DNA of 64,000 bases from Melastoma dodecandrum. Lineage: Eukaryota > Streptophyta > Magnoliopsida > Myrtales > Melastomataceae. The notes below the pieces were generated by a model that saw nothing but the letters and a program-made list of their open reading frames with translations, ran no database searches and was not told where the DNA came from. The first letter of the stretch is position 1; each line of letters begins with the position of its first letter. The DNA is taken from NCBI GenBank assembly GCA_029817715.1, contig JARUPY010000396.1:186001-250000 (forward strand). The letters are read 5' to 3'. Shown in pieces: positions 43,680-54,553 of this stretch. The translations under genes were made by a program, and so were the position numbers.

Positions 43680-45102
43680 ATGCCGAGAAATACTCGAAGT
43701 ACTATTGGCCGTGAGCCTCAGAACCCCTTAGATGGGGAAGACCAGGAACTTCCTCCGGGAATGGTCTTGGAAGCGCCGGCCCTAGGAGGCCAGGCAGCTG
43801 CAAACCAGTCCACTTTTGATTCACATGCCCCGTCCGAATTTATTTCGAGACTGGAGTTCTACAAGGAATTGGGGGATGTGCGTCAGGAGCTGACTGATAT
43901 GAAGGGTATTCTAATGGATGTCCAAACTCTAATAGGGCGTTTTTCTGGCCCGAGAGACGAGGAAAGAGTGAGACCTCGTATGAGAGAAGCCCCCTTTAGG
44001 GAGTCCACGTTCATGGCATACGCTTGTCGGACTGCTCAAGGGCCACGTAACGTGACTTTTGAGCAATCTGAGATAAGGACGAATGCTCTCTTTGAACTCG
44101 GGAATCTGGTTCCCCCTGGTCGACCCTCTTCTTCACGTAATCGACCAGCGAATACGTATTGGAATGAGGCAGAGGACTTCCAAGAGGAAACAGATCGGGG
44201 GGAGGATTTTATTCCGTCTCGTCGCCCTGGAAAAGAGCCAATGGTCGAGCAGTTGGAGATCCCTATGAGCCTGGACCCCAGAGTAGTAATCATCGTGAGG
44301 AGCCTTCATTTTATGTAAGGGATCCAACGAGCCAAACAATGGGAGAAAGGCCTCCGTTAGCCCGTTAAGGCCAACTCGACTCGCAGGGCAGGGGCCGATA
44401 GGCGGTGTACCCCCAGACTTAAGAGAGGCCATAACTCAGGTTATAGAGCAAGTCGTCCCCGGAATAGCTCGGCGAGATGATACCTGTTTATACAGGTCTC
44501 CTTATCCTGCGTACATTGATAGGGATTTCCCTTTACCTAGAGGTTATAGGGTGCCCGACTTCACTCGCTTCTCGGGCGAAGATGAAATGACTCCACTTGA
44601 GCATATTGCTCGCTTCACTCATCAACTTGGCGAGGCGGCCGGGAATGACTTCTGGAAACTAAAGCTCTTCCCGAACTCATTAATCGGGGATGCCTTTACC
44701 TGGTATGCAAGTTTGCCGTCGGGGTCAGTAGCCTCATGGACTCAGATGCAGTCCATGTTTGTTAAAACCTTTGCTCGACTCGATACCCCCATGTCGATGT
44801 TTGAGGTTATGCGCCTTAGGCAGGCTAATGGGGAACACCCGGGGCAGTTTTTAATAAAACTTAGAAAGGCCTTATTACGGTGTAGGCCTCCCATACCGGA
44901 GAAAGACAAGTTGCTCCTCGCATTAAATGCGTTGTCCATTCCTTTCCGGAAAAAGCTACAAGGGGAGCGCTTTGCCGATCTATATGATTTGGCAAGGAGA
45001 GCCACTGAGTACTATCAGCTCCTAACAGAAGAGGCCACGCTGACTCGAGCCTACCAAGTCGATACATATGAAGTCGACGTGGCCGAGTTTGTTAAGGGAT
45101 AG
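43680..45102 (+). pseudogene. Tat gag, N-terminal and capsid part
   Basis: The ATG at 43680 gives MPRNTRSTIGREPQNPLDGE and a helical stretch (YKELGDVRQELTDMKGIL). The frame shifts near 44280 and again near 44365, then stays open. It shows YPAYIDRDFPLPRGYRVPDF and the retrotransposon gag domain (FTRFSGEDEMTPLEHIARFT, WTQMQSMFVKTFAR, about 44550-45000). A TAG at 45100-45102 stops it, but the same frame continues at 45103. The shifts mean no full-length Gag is made from this copy unless they are assembly errors. Confidence 0.88.
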
Positions 45103-45120
45103 TCGACTATATGTGACCCC

Positions 45121-46509
45121 TTGACTAGGAAAAATTCTAAAGCTAAAGCCTCCCAGAAAAATGCCGAGGAAAGGAAATACTCCTTCGACACAGATAAAGT
45201 CGACGCCATTTTTGACAGGCTTTATCAAAAGAAAAGGATCAGGCTTAAGCCTGGTCATCGAGTCCCTCAGACAGAAAGGGAAAAAAGTAGGAATTATTGC
45301 AAGTGGCATGGTTTCTTCAACCATACTACCAAGGACTACCTGTCCTTTAGAAATATAATTCAGGATTTAATAGAGTCTAAAGAGCTCTGTTTTCCTGAAG
45401 TCGATGAAGTCGCCATGGTGGATGATAATCCATTTGGCGACGAAGTCGCCATTCATGCATTTGATATATTTGACACTGAGGTTAACCATGTAGAAGTCAT
45501 TAACGACTCTGCTATACCCTCGCAGGATTTGCAAGCAACTGGCGAGACCTTGGTGGCTAATGCCCTGATGAAGCGACTGGCTGAGCGTGGGGTTTTCATC
45601 CTGCCGAAGGGAAGGGACAAGTGGCTTTGCCACTGGCACCTGAACGACACTCACACGACGGACCAATGCCACACATTTAAGAAGTACCTGTTGGACAGTA
45701 AGACAGAAGACTGGTATGACCTGACCCCTTTCGAGGAAGCAGCAATGTCGTTGACTACCCCCCGAGGACCTTCTCACGTCCTCAAAAGTCCTCCTAGTGT
45801 GGATCGCCGACTGGCTTCGCGAGGAGGAAGAGGAGGTTCCCAGGGGCATAGGGGGAATGGAGAGGCAGCCGCCCGGGGTACGGAACGCCCGGCACGGCGA
45901 CTTGAGTTTATGGACTCGTCTGGCCAGAGAGTCGTCAAGCAGGGGTACACTAGGACTACCCCTGTCAAGGAGATAAGACCTGTGGAAGAGTATAAGGGAG
46001 TAGACCGACCCCAACAGGCTGCAAGTCGCGGGCCTCGATATGCGTCACAGACAGTCGACCCCCAGGAATTGCGGAGGGGACCTCCTATCGCCCAATTCTT
46101 GGACGAGAAGCTACTGTGCCAGAAATGCAAGCTGATCGCCCACAATCGGATACTTATTACCCAGCTCTGCACAGCATGCTGTGTCAATTATTTCTTGCGG
46201 CTGGTCGACTTGTCCGCAAAAATGGAGATGCTGGTAAAAGCGGTCCGCCCCGAGGGTACAGGTAATTCGAACCCTAGCAAACCTTCCTCGAAAAGACCAG
46301 AAAATACTCTAGTGCAGGTGGGATATGACCCAGTCGACGGCAGATTCGTGGAGGTAAGCCGACTCCCTTTTGGTTCTAGGAAACCAAAATTCGTCAAAGC
46401 CCTTAACCCTTTCGTCTCAATGGCAGAAGGTGGAAAGGAAGGTTGCGCCCCCCTTAAGGGCTCAAAAGAGAAAGGAAAGGCGTCTAAGTCACGCCCAAAA
46501 AAGACCTAG
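45121..46509 (+). pseudogene. Tat gag, C-terminal part
   Basis: 462 codons in the same frame as the capsid part beyond the in-frame TAG. Cys/His motifs typical of Tat Gag are visible: YCKWHGFFNHTTKDYLSFRN near residue 60 and WLCHWHLNDTHTTDQCH near residue 165. A Cys pair in LLCQKCKLIAHN occurs near residue 340. Gly/Arg-rich and Lys-rich linkers follow (RGGRGGSQGHRGNGEAAARG). The protease frame takes over by a shift near 46500. Confidence 0.85.
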
Positions 46510-47443
46510 GATGACCCCTGCGATGCCACCCTCGGAAGGGAACCAAGCTGCAGAGAAACAAGTCGCGGAGCCTAAACGGATCGAGTCTACTGATTACTCG
46601 GAAAACCCGGGCTCAAGCTTCGACTACACTCCTCTACGAGGAGACAGGCCCTGCGACTTCAACGCAGAACAAGGGCCCCTTGTGAGCTGTAACGCTCTCA
46701 CCTTCCCTGCGGAGTTCGCCTGCAACGACAAGTCGGAGGCGCCGAAAGGTAAAACCCTGGATTCTAAGGTCACTTCTTTTCCATCTGGCTTCCCTCTGCA
46801 CTGGCTGAGGAAACCATCGGATCGCATGAAACAGCACATGCACTCGCTATACATCGCAGCCACCTTTGACGGTGTTTTGGTGGGTCGAGTCTTAATAAAC
46901 AACGGTGCCACCGTCAATGTTCTCCCACTCACCAAGTTTAGACTACTTGGGTACAAGCCTAGCGAGTTGGTGCGAACCGACGTGGCTGTAAGCGGCTTTA
47001 ATGGGAGGAAGTCCGAATGCCTGGGGATATGCTCTGTGCATTTGGGCGTTGGAAGACACGAGCAGGAAACTGCTTTCTTCGTAATTGACATAGCCCCTTC
47101 GTTTAATGCGCTTTTGGGACGCGATTGGCTTCATAAAGCCGCCGCGATCCCATCGACTTTGCATAGGGAGTTGATTTTATGGCTTGACTCTGAAATAGAG
47201 ACTGTCAGGGCTGATGAATACTCCTGTTGTGACAAGGGCATTTTACATGCAGAAACATGCAAGATGATCAAGGACCTCACCCTGGATCAACGCTACAAGC
47301 TAGGAGACCCTACTGTCGGACCCCTAGGTGAACCCTCCGGGAAGTTCGACTTCATTGTGAGCTATGGCACCTCTCACCCCAAGCCTGATGAGGGATCAAT
47401 CGTGCCGACAGGATGGGGCCCGACTTCACGGACAAGGACATAG
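46370..47443 (+). pseudogene. Tat protease region, active-site Asp replaced by Asn
   Basis: The frame overlaps the Gag end by 140 bp. A Pro/Glu-rich linker is followed by a retropepsin-like domain (about 46840-47150: HMHSLYIAATFDGVLVGR, SGFNGRKSECLG, FFVIDIAPSFNALLGRDW). The catalytic motif, normally (V/I)DNG, reads LINNGATVN, so the Asp at 46898-46900 is Asn (AAC). The LLGRDW end is intact. The frame shifts at about 47420 and again at about 47597 before pol. Loss of the Asp predicts no Gag processing. Confidence 0.85.
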
Positions 47444-47476
47444 ATGAGGTCCTGCAGGAAGTAGTCCCGACCAAGG

Positions 47477-50400
47477 ATGGAGGCGAGACAGACAACAGTC
47501 CTAATGGCGACAAGGGGGAGGCGCCTAAGAGCCAGGAAAGTGCTACGACGGAGTTGGAGCCCGATAGACTCCTGCACGAAGGGGTGTATGGACAGTGACG
47601 AAGGAAGAGGCTATGCAGTCGCTGATATCCTCCAGCGACTTCAGGAGTATGTTAGGAAGTCTAGGAAATTAGGTTGCCAAATAAGCAATGTAAATGCTGA
47701 GGCTAGCTTATCTAAGTCCATTGATACCGACTTAGGCGGTGTCCAGGGTCGCGAGTCACTTATGATGCCATGTGACCCACTTGTAAGTATCAATTTAGGC
47801 GAGGAATCTAGCCCTCGGATCGTTTTCGTTAGTTCTTCAATGAATAAAGAACTTTTCAATTCTATTAAGGCTACTCTTGAAGAATTCAAGGACTGTTTCG
47901 CCTGGGACTATACTGAAATGCCTGGCCTAGATCGCCGACTTGTAGAACATAAGTTGCCAATCAAAGCAGGATTTAAACCAGTCCAACAGGCACCAAGGAG
48001 AATGACTCATGAAGTCACTCAGGCAGTATTCGAAGAAGTCAAGAAGCTATTTAAAGCCGGGTATATAAGAACATCGATGTACACCGAGTGGATATCCAGC
48101 ATAGTCCCTGTCATCAAAAAGAATGGCAAGATTAGAGTCTGCATCGACTTCAGAGACCTAAATCGTGCTACTCCAAAGGATGAATATCCCATGCCCATTG
48201 CAGACGACTTAGTCGATAAGACTGCAGGGCACCAAATTATGTCATTCATGGATGGTTTCTCAGGATATAACCAAATTTTCTTGGCTGAGGAAGATATCCA
48301 TAAAACCGCGTTCAGATGTCCGTTAGGCATTTTCGAATGGGTAGTCATGCCGTTTGGGCTTAAAAACGCTGGTGCAACCTACCAACGAGCTATGAACGCC
48401 ATTTTTGATGCTTCAATTGCCAAAATAGTCGAGGTATACATAGATGATATAGTGGTCAAATCAAAAGATGAGAGGTCGCATGTTAATGATCTTAGGAATG
48501 CTTTCATCCAAATGAGAAAGCATCAGCTCAAACTAAACCCTCTCAAATGTGCTTTTGGAGTAAGAGCAGGACATTTCCTAGGGTTCCTAGTTCATCAACG
48601 TGGCATAGAAGTCGACCAGAATAAAGTGAATGCCATTCAAAGATTGAACCCTCCGAGTAACAAGAAGCAGTTACAGGCTTTCTTAGGAAAGGTCAATTAT
48701 CTCAGGCGATTTATTGGTAACGTCACTAGACGGACAGAAGTCTTCTCGACTTTACTAAAGGCAAAGGGAAACTTTGTGTGGAGCGACGAACACCAAAAAG
48801 CATTTCAAGGCTTAAAGGAGTATTTAATGAAGCCGCCTGTGCTTGCCCCTCCTCGGATAGGAAAGCCCTATCTGCTTTACGTGGCAGCGACTGAATCAGT
48901 CATCGGAGCCATGTTAGCCCAAGAGGCGGAAGACAAAACTGAGAGAGCGGTCTACTATTTGTCAAGACAACTAACCGCTACAGAAAAACGCTATACAATT
49001 AAGGAGAAGTTATGCCTGTCAGTCTTTTATACTGTAACTAAGCTAAGACATTATATTGGATCCCAAGAGGTTCATGTCATTACCAAGTCTCCAGTCATAA
49101 AGTACTTTTTCGAAAGTCCCCTACTGACTGGGAGAATTAGTAAATGGAGTTTAGTGCTATCCGCGTATGATCTACGATTCAAATCCCAACAGTCGGTGAA
49201 AGGACAGGCTCTAGTCGACTTCTTGGTGAGTCACGATCCATCTGTATCAATCGACCAAGAAGAATCCCTTGAGGACATCTGGCAGGGTTGGTTTGATGGA
49301 TCTTCAGCGAAATCCGGCGTAGGTATAGGCCTTCGTATACTTTCGCCACTAGGGAAAGATGTTCGTCTTGCGTATCGCTTGACGACAACTCACACCAACA
49401 ATGCGACTGAATATGAAGCTTTGATCACGCTCCTGAAGGAACTATTAACCTTGGGAGCCAAGAAAGCCACAGTGATGGGGGACTCTCAACTGGTGATTAA
49501 CCAGATGAATGGTACTTCTATATGCCAAGAGAAACTCACACCCTATCATCAAGTCGCCCGCAAGCTAGTCGAGCGATTTGAAGCGATCGCTTTCCTCTTT
49601 GTAGGTCGAGGGGAAAATACCATCGCTAACGACTTAGCCCAAAAGGCTTCAGGATACAAGGCCAAAAGAGGAAGCGATTGTATCCCAGAAATAGTTTCCC
49701 ACCTAGTTCCCCAAAGCGACGCGTTCGTTCTGGACTTAATGACAAGCGATAAGGATTGGAGGAAGCCAATCACCGACTTCCTTTCTGACCCAACACAAAA
49801 GGCGAGCCAAAGAATTAAGACTCAGGCTTTGTCGTACACCCTTATAGATGGGGTACTTTACAGAAAGACCAAGGAAGGAGTCCTATTAAGGTGTGTCGAC
49901 TTAGACGAAGCGACCCCAATTATGTTAGAGACTCATCAGGGGTTATGCGGATCTCACCAATCTGGCACCAAAATGTCTTGGACTATCCAAAGACGGGGTT
50001 TTTACCAGCCATCAATGCTAAAGAACTGCATAGAAATGGCTAGGGGATGCCAAGAGTGCCAAAAACATGGTCCGGTGACAAAGGCCCCAGCGTCCGACTT
50101 GGTCTCAGTCATCAAGCCTTGGCCATTTAGGTCTTGGGCTTTAGATATAATCGGGGAAATCCATCCGCACTCAAGTAAAGGTGACGCCTATGTTCTAGTC
50201 GCCACCGATTATTTTACTAAATGGGTCGAGGCTCAGGTTTATAAGAAGATCGATCATAAAGAAGTGATCGATTTCCTCAAATCATCCATCATCTATAGAT
50301 TTGGAATTCCCCAGAATATTGTAATGGACAATGGCACCGCTTTCAATAATGAGAAAATGCGAGAATTCGCTACGGAGTTTGGTTTCTCAATCACCAACTC

Positions 50401-51049
50401 AACACCTTATTATCCTCAGGCGAATGGACAGGCTGAAGCTACCAATAAACTCATAAAGAACAATATTCAGAAAATGGTTGGTGCAAATCCAAGAGGATGG
50501 CACAAACTATTACAAGACACTTTGTGGGCTTTAAGGGTTACTAAGAGAGAAAGCACAGGGGAAACCCCTTTTTCACTAGTATATGGGCAAGACACCGTCC
50601 TACCTATTGAGGTTCGATACAAGTCGCTCAGGGTGACTCACCCTGATTTACAAGACGAGGCAATGTACCTCGCTTTGGAAGAATTAGAGAAGAAGCGACT
50701 TGATGTAATAGACCGACTCGAGGTGCATAAACAAAGGATTGCTAGGCATTATAACAAAAGGGTTGTCCATAAGCACTTTAAAGTGGGCGACTTGGTTTGG
50801 AAGATGGTGCTACCCCTTAAATCGAAAGACCAAGTTTTGGGTAAATGGTCCCCTAATTGGGAAGGTCCATATGAGGTATGTGAGACATACTCATCTAATA
50901 GTTATCGGCTTATGACGAGAAGTGGGGTCAGACATCCATTAAAGGTTAATGGTAAATATCTCAAACCCTATCGCGCGACTATCTGGGAAGCTCACCATAA
51001 AATCCTAAAACAAAGGACTCCATTAATTTGGGAAGCGCTTAATTCCTAA
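47477..51049 (+). CDS. Tat pol: RT, RNase H, archaeal-type RNase H, integrase
   Basis: The open frame has 1190 codons; true pol similarity begins near codon 38. RT spans residues ~170-400 with KKNGKIRVCIDFRDLNRAT and the catalytic YIDD at ~320. The gypsy RNase H follows (~430-560, YVAATESVIGAMLAQ, YTIKEKLCLSVFY). A second, archaeal-type RNase H lies at ~600-735, with acidic residues in WFDGSS, NATEYEAL, GDSQLVINQM and ENTIANDLAQ. Integrase has HHCC (THQGLCGSHQ, CQECQKHG), Asp in ALDIIGEI (~888), Asp in VMDNGTAF (~950) and Glu in GQAEATNKL (~986), then a KVGDLVWKM tail. All catalytic residues are present. It is the only long intact ORF in the window. Confidence 0.95.
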   Translation: MEARQTTVLMATRGRRLRARKVLRRSWSPIDSCTKGCMDSDEGRGYAVADILQRLQEYVRKSRKLGCQISNVNAEASLSKSIDTDLGGVQGRESLMMPCDPLVSINLGEESSPRIVFVSSSMNKELFNSIKATLEEFKDCFAWDYTEMPGLDRRLVEHKLPIKAGFKPVQQAPRRMTHEVTQAVFEEVKKLFKAGYIRTSMYTEWISSIVPVIKKNGKIRVCIDFRDLNRATPKDEYPMPIADDLVDKTAGHQIMSFMDGFSGYNQIFLAEEDIHKTAFRCPLGIFEWVVMPFGLKNAGATYQRAMNAIFDASIAKIVEVYIDDIVVKSKDERSHVNDLRNAFIQMRKHQLKLNPLKCAFGVRAGHFLGFLVHQRGIEVDQNKVNAIQRLNPPSNKKQLQAFLGKVNYLRRFIGNVTRRTEVFSTLLKAKGNFVWSDEHQKAFQGLKEYLMKPPVLAPPRIGKPYLLYVAATESVIGAMLAQEAEDKTERAVYYLSRQLTATEKRYTIKEKLCLSVFYTVTKLRHYIGSQEVHVITKSPVIKYFFESPLLTGRISKWSLVLSAYDLRFKSQQSVKGQALVDFLVSHDPSVSIDQEESLEDIWQGWFDGSSAKSGVGIGLRILSPLGKDVRLAYRLTTTHTNNATEYEALITLLKELLTLGAKKATVMGDSQLVINQMNGTSICQEKLTPYHQVARKLVERFEAIAFLFVGRGENTIANDLAQKASGYKAKRGSDCIPEIVSHLVPQSDAFVLDLMTSDKDWRKPITDFLSDPTQKASQRIKTQALSYTLIDGVLYRKTKEGVLLRCVDLDEATPIMLETHQGLCGSHQSGTKMSWTIQRRGFYQPSMLKNCIEMARGCQECQKHGPVTKAPASDLVSVIKPWPFRSWALDIIGEIHPHSSKGDAYVLVATDYFTKWVEAQVYKKIDHKEVIDFLKSSIIYRFGIPQNIVMDNGTAFNNEKMREFATEFGFSITNSTPYYPQANGQAEATNKLIKNNIQKMVGANPRGWHKLLQDTLWALRVTKRESTGETPFSLVYGQDTVLPIEVRYKSLRVTHPDLQDEAMYLALEELEKKRLDVIDRLEVHKQRIARHYNKRVVHKHFKVGDLVWKMVLPLKSKDQVLGKWSPNWEGPYEVCETYSSNSYRLMTRSGVRHPLKVNGKYLKPYRATIWEAHHKILKQRTPLIWEALNS

Positions 51050-51136
51050 GAAATCGCGCTAGGCTTCAGTAACGCTGTCTGAAAGAATGAATTGTGCGTA
51101 GTGGGCAGAAATTCATTTGAGACACAATGCACTTGA

Positions 51137-51142
51137 TTTATT
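51137..51142 (-). terminator. Poly(A) signal of the antisense gene
   Basis: The minus strand has AATAAA in CTCAATAAATCAAG, about 102 bp past the antisense stop codon. It lies just beyond the pol stop, so the two transcription units converge here with their 3' ends nearly touching. Confidence 0.55.
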
Positions 51143-51243
51143 GAGTAAAACAAAAACAATGGAATTGCATTGTTCTTTGATTACAAATCTAATTTCCATA
51201 ACCCGCCAACTTCTTTGAAATCGAGGACAAGGGATTCACGAGC

Positions 51244-54200
51244 TCATCGCTTCGCGTTCACCTTGTTTCGCTGGGCATAAAGGTCGACGACCTTTTCTCT
51301 ATCCTTCTCAGCATTGGCCTCCAGCTCCTCGATTTCTTGAGTATTGATCGACGCGAGCTGCCGAGTCAAGTCATTCTTGAGGTTCGTATAGAACTCTATT
51401 AGTCTCTCTGCCTCGGTCAGCTTCTCTTGCACGTCGACCAAACGTTGGCAGGCGTCCTGCGCAGCTTTAGAGGCCTGCCCTCGAGCTTGATTAATCGACT
51501 GAATCTTCGAGTCAGTCGATTCCAAGGTGAGCAGGTCGGCGTCGTAATCCCTCCAGCGGGTCCAGTACGTCGACCTGAAGCTCTTGCAGGCCCCCAATAT
51601 TTCGTCCGTGACCCGAGGGGATGCCTCGATTCTCTTCAACAGCTTCTGCATCCTCCTAAATTCGTTGACGCTTAAGGGGTCGATGAGCAGAAGTTGGCAA
51701 AGTTCTTCGATATCCTCGTGAAGCTTCTCCCACGGGTCTTTGGTTGACCTAGAAGTCACTGCAGCAGGATCCTGAAGAATAAGAGGCAAAATGTTGTTAA
51801 ACAATACCCTAGAAAGGCCAACGACCTCGTGCGATCGAGTACTTACCTCTGGAGGCAATATATCCCTAGAGCTCTCGTCCGAAGAAGAAGGGGGAGTAGG
51901 AATCTTTTGTCGGCCAGCAGACACCTTCACCCTCTTCAGACGAGCCTATAAGGAAGGATACAATTACCCCAGTTAAAATCGCAATGATAATACTATGTTC
52001 TGTTTAAAACAAGAACACATACCATCGCCGGTGTAGGAATTTGGACTGGAGGAGAAGGAACAGGATCGCGACATCCAGAGCAGCCTGTTCTTCTTGAACC
52101 AAGGCCTCAGGGATGTGTCGTTCCTGAAACAGAGTATGATGCAGAACAGAAAGTTCATATATGAACTAAAGTAATGATACACCAGCTTAGAATTAAACTC
52201 ACCTTGGCGACTGAAGCCTTTGAACTTTTGTCCAAGGCATGGGAGATAAGCTGGTCGTCATCCTCATCTGAAGCCTCTCCCTAGACAATATATTATGGGT
52301 TAGATATGAAAACTCAAAACAAAAAAAAAACTGGAGTCATCAGAGTCATACCTCTGCGGTCGGCCTTTGTGGAGCGTCGACTGCAGCTGAAGATGCTGGC
52401 ACCGCAGCTGGTGCCTTGGTAGATGAGGTCGCCACTGAAGCAGCTGGCGACCTGGATGCGGTCGCCGCTGCAGCAGCTGGCGACCTGGATGGGGTCGCCG
52501 CTGCAATAACTGGCGACCTAGGAGAGGAAGTCGCCGCTGGAGTCAACGCCTTCACCAGTCTCTTCCTCTGAGACAGAGGCACCTCTTCAAGATCTTCTCC
52601 CTCTTTCTCGGCCGCCTTGCGCTTTGGTGCGCTTTTAGATCGAGCCTTAGAGGGATCACCTTTGGCTACTTCCCTGGGGCTCGCAACTTTAGCCTTCCCC
52701 TTGCTGGTCGACTTGAGTTTAGAAGGAGCAGGGGCAAGGGGGGCTTTAGGCTTGGGTTTTCCAGAGCCCCGAGGAAGCAATGATCCTGAAAGAGGAGAAA
52801 AACTTATGATTAGTATTAAGAACCCAATACTCTTAAAACAAAGCTAAGTCCTTACCTCTTGCTTTAATATGCGCGTCATCGGTGTAAAAATCAGGTTCCT
52901 CGGAGACCTCCAAGAAATGCATCAAGGCCCGCAGCTCTTCGTATGTAGTCGACCACAGCACGGTGAAGAACTGTGTGGCGAAACAGGAAGAAGTATCAGA
53001 TGGGAATTCCATCTGGGAGAGCTGCGTGATTGAGCAAGTCGAGGATCTTCGAGTCGATCGACTTGCACACAATCTTCTTCATCATGTCCCCATACAAGCC
53101 GCCGGCAGGGTCAGCGAGTGGAACTGCTACACTTTGGATAAACCCAAACTGCCTTGCACACAGTTGAGGGTTCTAGACTTCAAAGGTCAGGCCGCCATCG
53201 AAAATAACTGGCAGATCTCTACTGGTCAATACTCTATTCCAGAAGCCACGAGCAGTTTGAGGATTGACTTCCTGAGCAAGTGTCTTGTCGCCTGGAAAGG
53301 GTGCCCAGTTTCGTCGATCTACCCTGCCGAAGTCGACTATGTGCTTTAGATGGCCAGTGATCGATGTCATAAGCCATTGATCCTTACGCTGGCAGCACTG
53401 ATCTAGTATGCTCTCCCCATAATAGAAGGCTTCAGGGGGCGAAGAAGGGACCTTGAACCCAGTCAATCCCGGCATCCACATGGCTGACCAAAGATGAACT
53501 AGCCAGAGCAACCCTCCTGCTGGATGTTTTGGAAATGGCTTGATTTGAGACGTTGCTCTGTCCAGATCGTGATAAAGAAGACCCAAAATGAAGGGACCCC
53601 AGGAGATTTCTTCATCGGTCTCCCTCAGAAAATTGGCCACCGCATAAGAAGTGTGGCTAACTTTCTTCCCAGGGAAGCAATAGACGAATTTGCTCAACCA
53701 GGTGCTGAGGAACTCGACCTCTTCCTGGGCACCAAAACTTTCAGTCGACAACCTCTCATCTGACCTCTTGCCTGCTGAAGCCATCTTCAGATGCCTATTC
53801 ACCACCTCCATGTACTGAAGGGCGCCCTTGGGATTAATATCGCCTGCCTGGGAGTACTATCGAACAGGGCGGCCATTGATTTTTCACTTGGTCAAAATCT
53901 TCACATCTGCCAATGTAACTGACATAGGGCCTTCTGGGAAATAGAAGCAGTTCACGACAGAATTCCAGAAAGGCAGCATGGCCGAACAAACCCTGGGATC
54001 ACAGTTCTTATTTGCTACTGACATCCTAAAGAATCTCAAAATCCTCTGGTTCCTAAATCTCTCTGTAAAGTGCTCCTCCCATATCTCAAGCCAGTCTACC
54101 ATCTCAGACTTAGATGCAGATGGAAAACACCGGAAAGATCCCTGACCTTCCCAGTTGAGGGGATCGATGAAGTCGGGATGACAAATCGGGATGGGCTTCT

Positions 54201-54357
54201 CAGTGATGAGATAGTTGAGCGGCACCGTCTTCGAGAAAAGACGCTCTGGCAAGATAGGTCCAAGAGTGACGCCCGACCCCTGATCCTCTGCGACCGGAAT
54301 GGGTCCGGTTGGCCCCGCGCGCAGTTTATGGAACTCAAAAGACTTAAAAGTTGACAT
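51244..54357 (-). pseudogene. Antisense multi-exon plant mobile domain (PMD) gene
   Basis: The ATG at 54357 gives MSTFKSFEFHKLR. A PMD (aminotransferase-like plant mobile domain) follows with WNSVVNCFYFPEGPMSVTLA, then EEVEFLSTWLSKFVYCFPGK and PAGGLLWLVHLWSAMW, to ~52860. After that come a Lys/Ala/Ser/Pro-rich linker (52785-52352), short acidic exons, and a helical C-terminus with coiled coil (TNLKNDLTRQLASINTQE) ending at 51244. Introns: 52855-52786, 52351-52281, 52202-52124, 52022-51946, 51846-51772. Breaks: TGA at 53884, a TAG near 53850, TAG at 53173, a frame change near 53010 and a 1-bp shift in exon 52123-52023. PMD proteins such as MAIN/MAIL1 act in the nucleus, and retrotransposon-borne relatives are known as antisense ORFs in Tat elements. 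Confidence 0.8.
51772..52855 (-). other. Five short GT-AG introns in the antisense gene
   Basis: Donor / acceptor pairs on the minus strand: AG^GTAAGGAC / TTTCAG^GATC (70 bp), GAG^GTATGACT / GTCTAG^GGAG (71 bp), AAG^GTGAGTTT / TTTCAG^GAAC (79 bp), ATG^GTATGTGT / TTATAG^GCTC (77 bp), GAG^GTAAGTAC / TTCAG^GATC (75 bp). Removing the first two joins the flanking exons in frame across stops present in the introns. Sizes of 70-80 bp are normal for plant introns. The last one is divisible by three and lacks a stop, so it could be retained. Confidence 0.8.
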
Positions 54358-54490
54358 CTTTTTGAGGATCGAAGGAGTTTTGGCAAGGGAGACAAAGGGT
54401 TTTCTGGGAAACGAGGGTTTCTGGTTTCTTGGAGAAGATGGAGAAGTGTTGAGCAAGGAAGAAAAGTGCGGGAAAAGGACGATGACTCTC

Positions 54491-54500
54491 CTTTATATAG
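54491..54500 (-). promoter_or_regulatory. TATA box of the antisense gene
   Basis: The minus strand reads CCCTATATAAAGGAG, 135 bp upstream of the ATG and about 55 bp inside the 3' LTR. A start near 54465 would leave a ~110-nt pyrimidine-rich leader. This places an internal promoter directed against the retrotransposon's own transcript. Confidence 0.6.
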
Positions 54501-54538
54501 GGTATGATTTTTGCTGAGTCAGCATAGCCAACCCTGCA

Positions 54539-54550
54539 TAAAAGGGGGGC
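54539..54550 (+). other. Polypurine tract of the Tat element
   Basis: TAAAAGGGGGGC followed by TTA precedes the 3' LTR start TGTTGACATGG at 54554. Confidence 0.8.
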
Positions 54551-54553
54551 TTA

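Noticed and set aside
51791..53763. Plus-strand frames at 51427, 51791, 52617, 52963 and 53524
   Set aside because: They are opposite the antisense PMD exons and lack any family resemblance.
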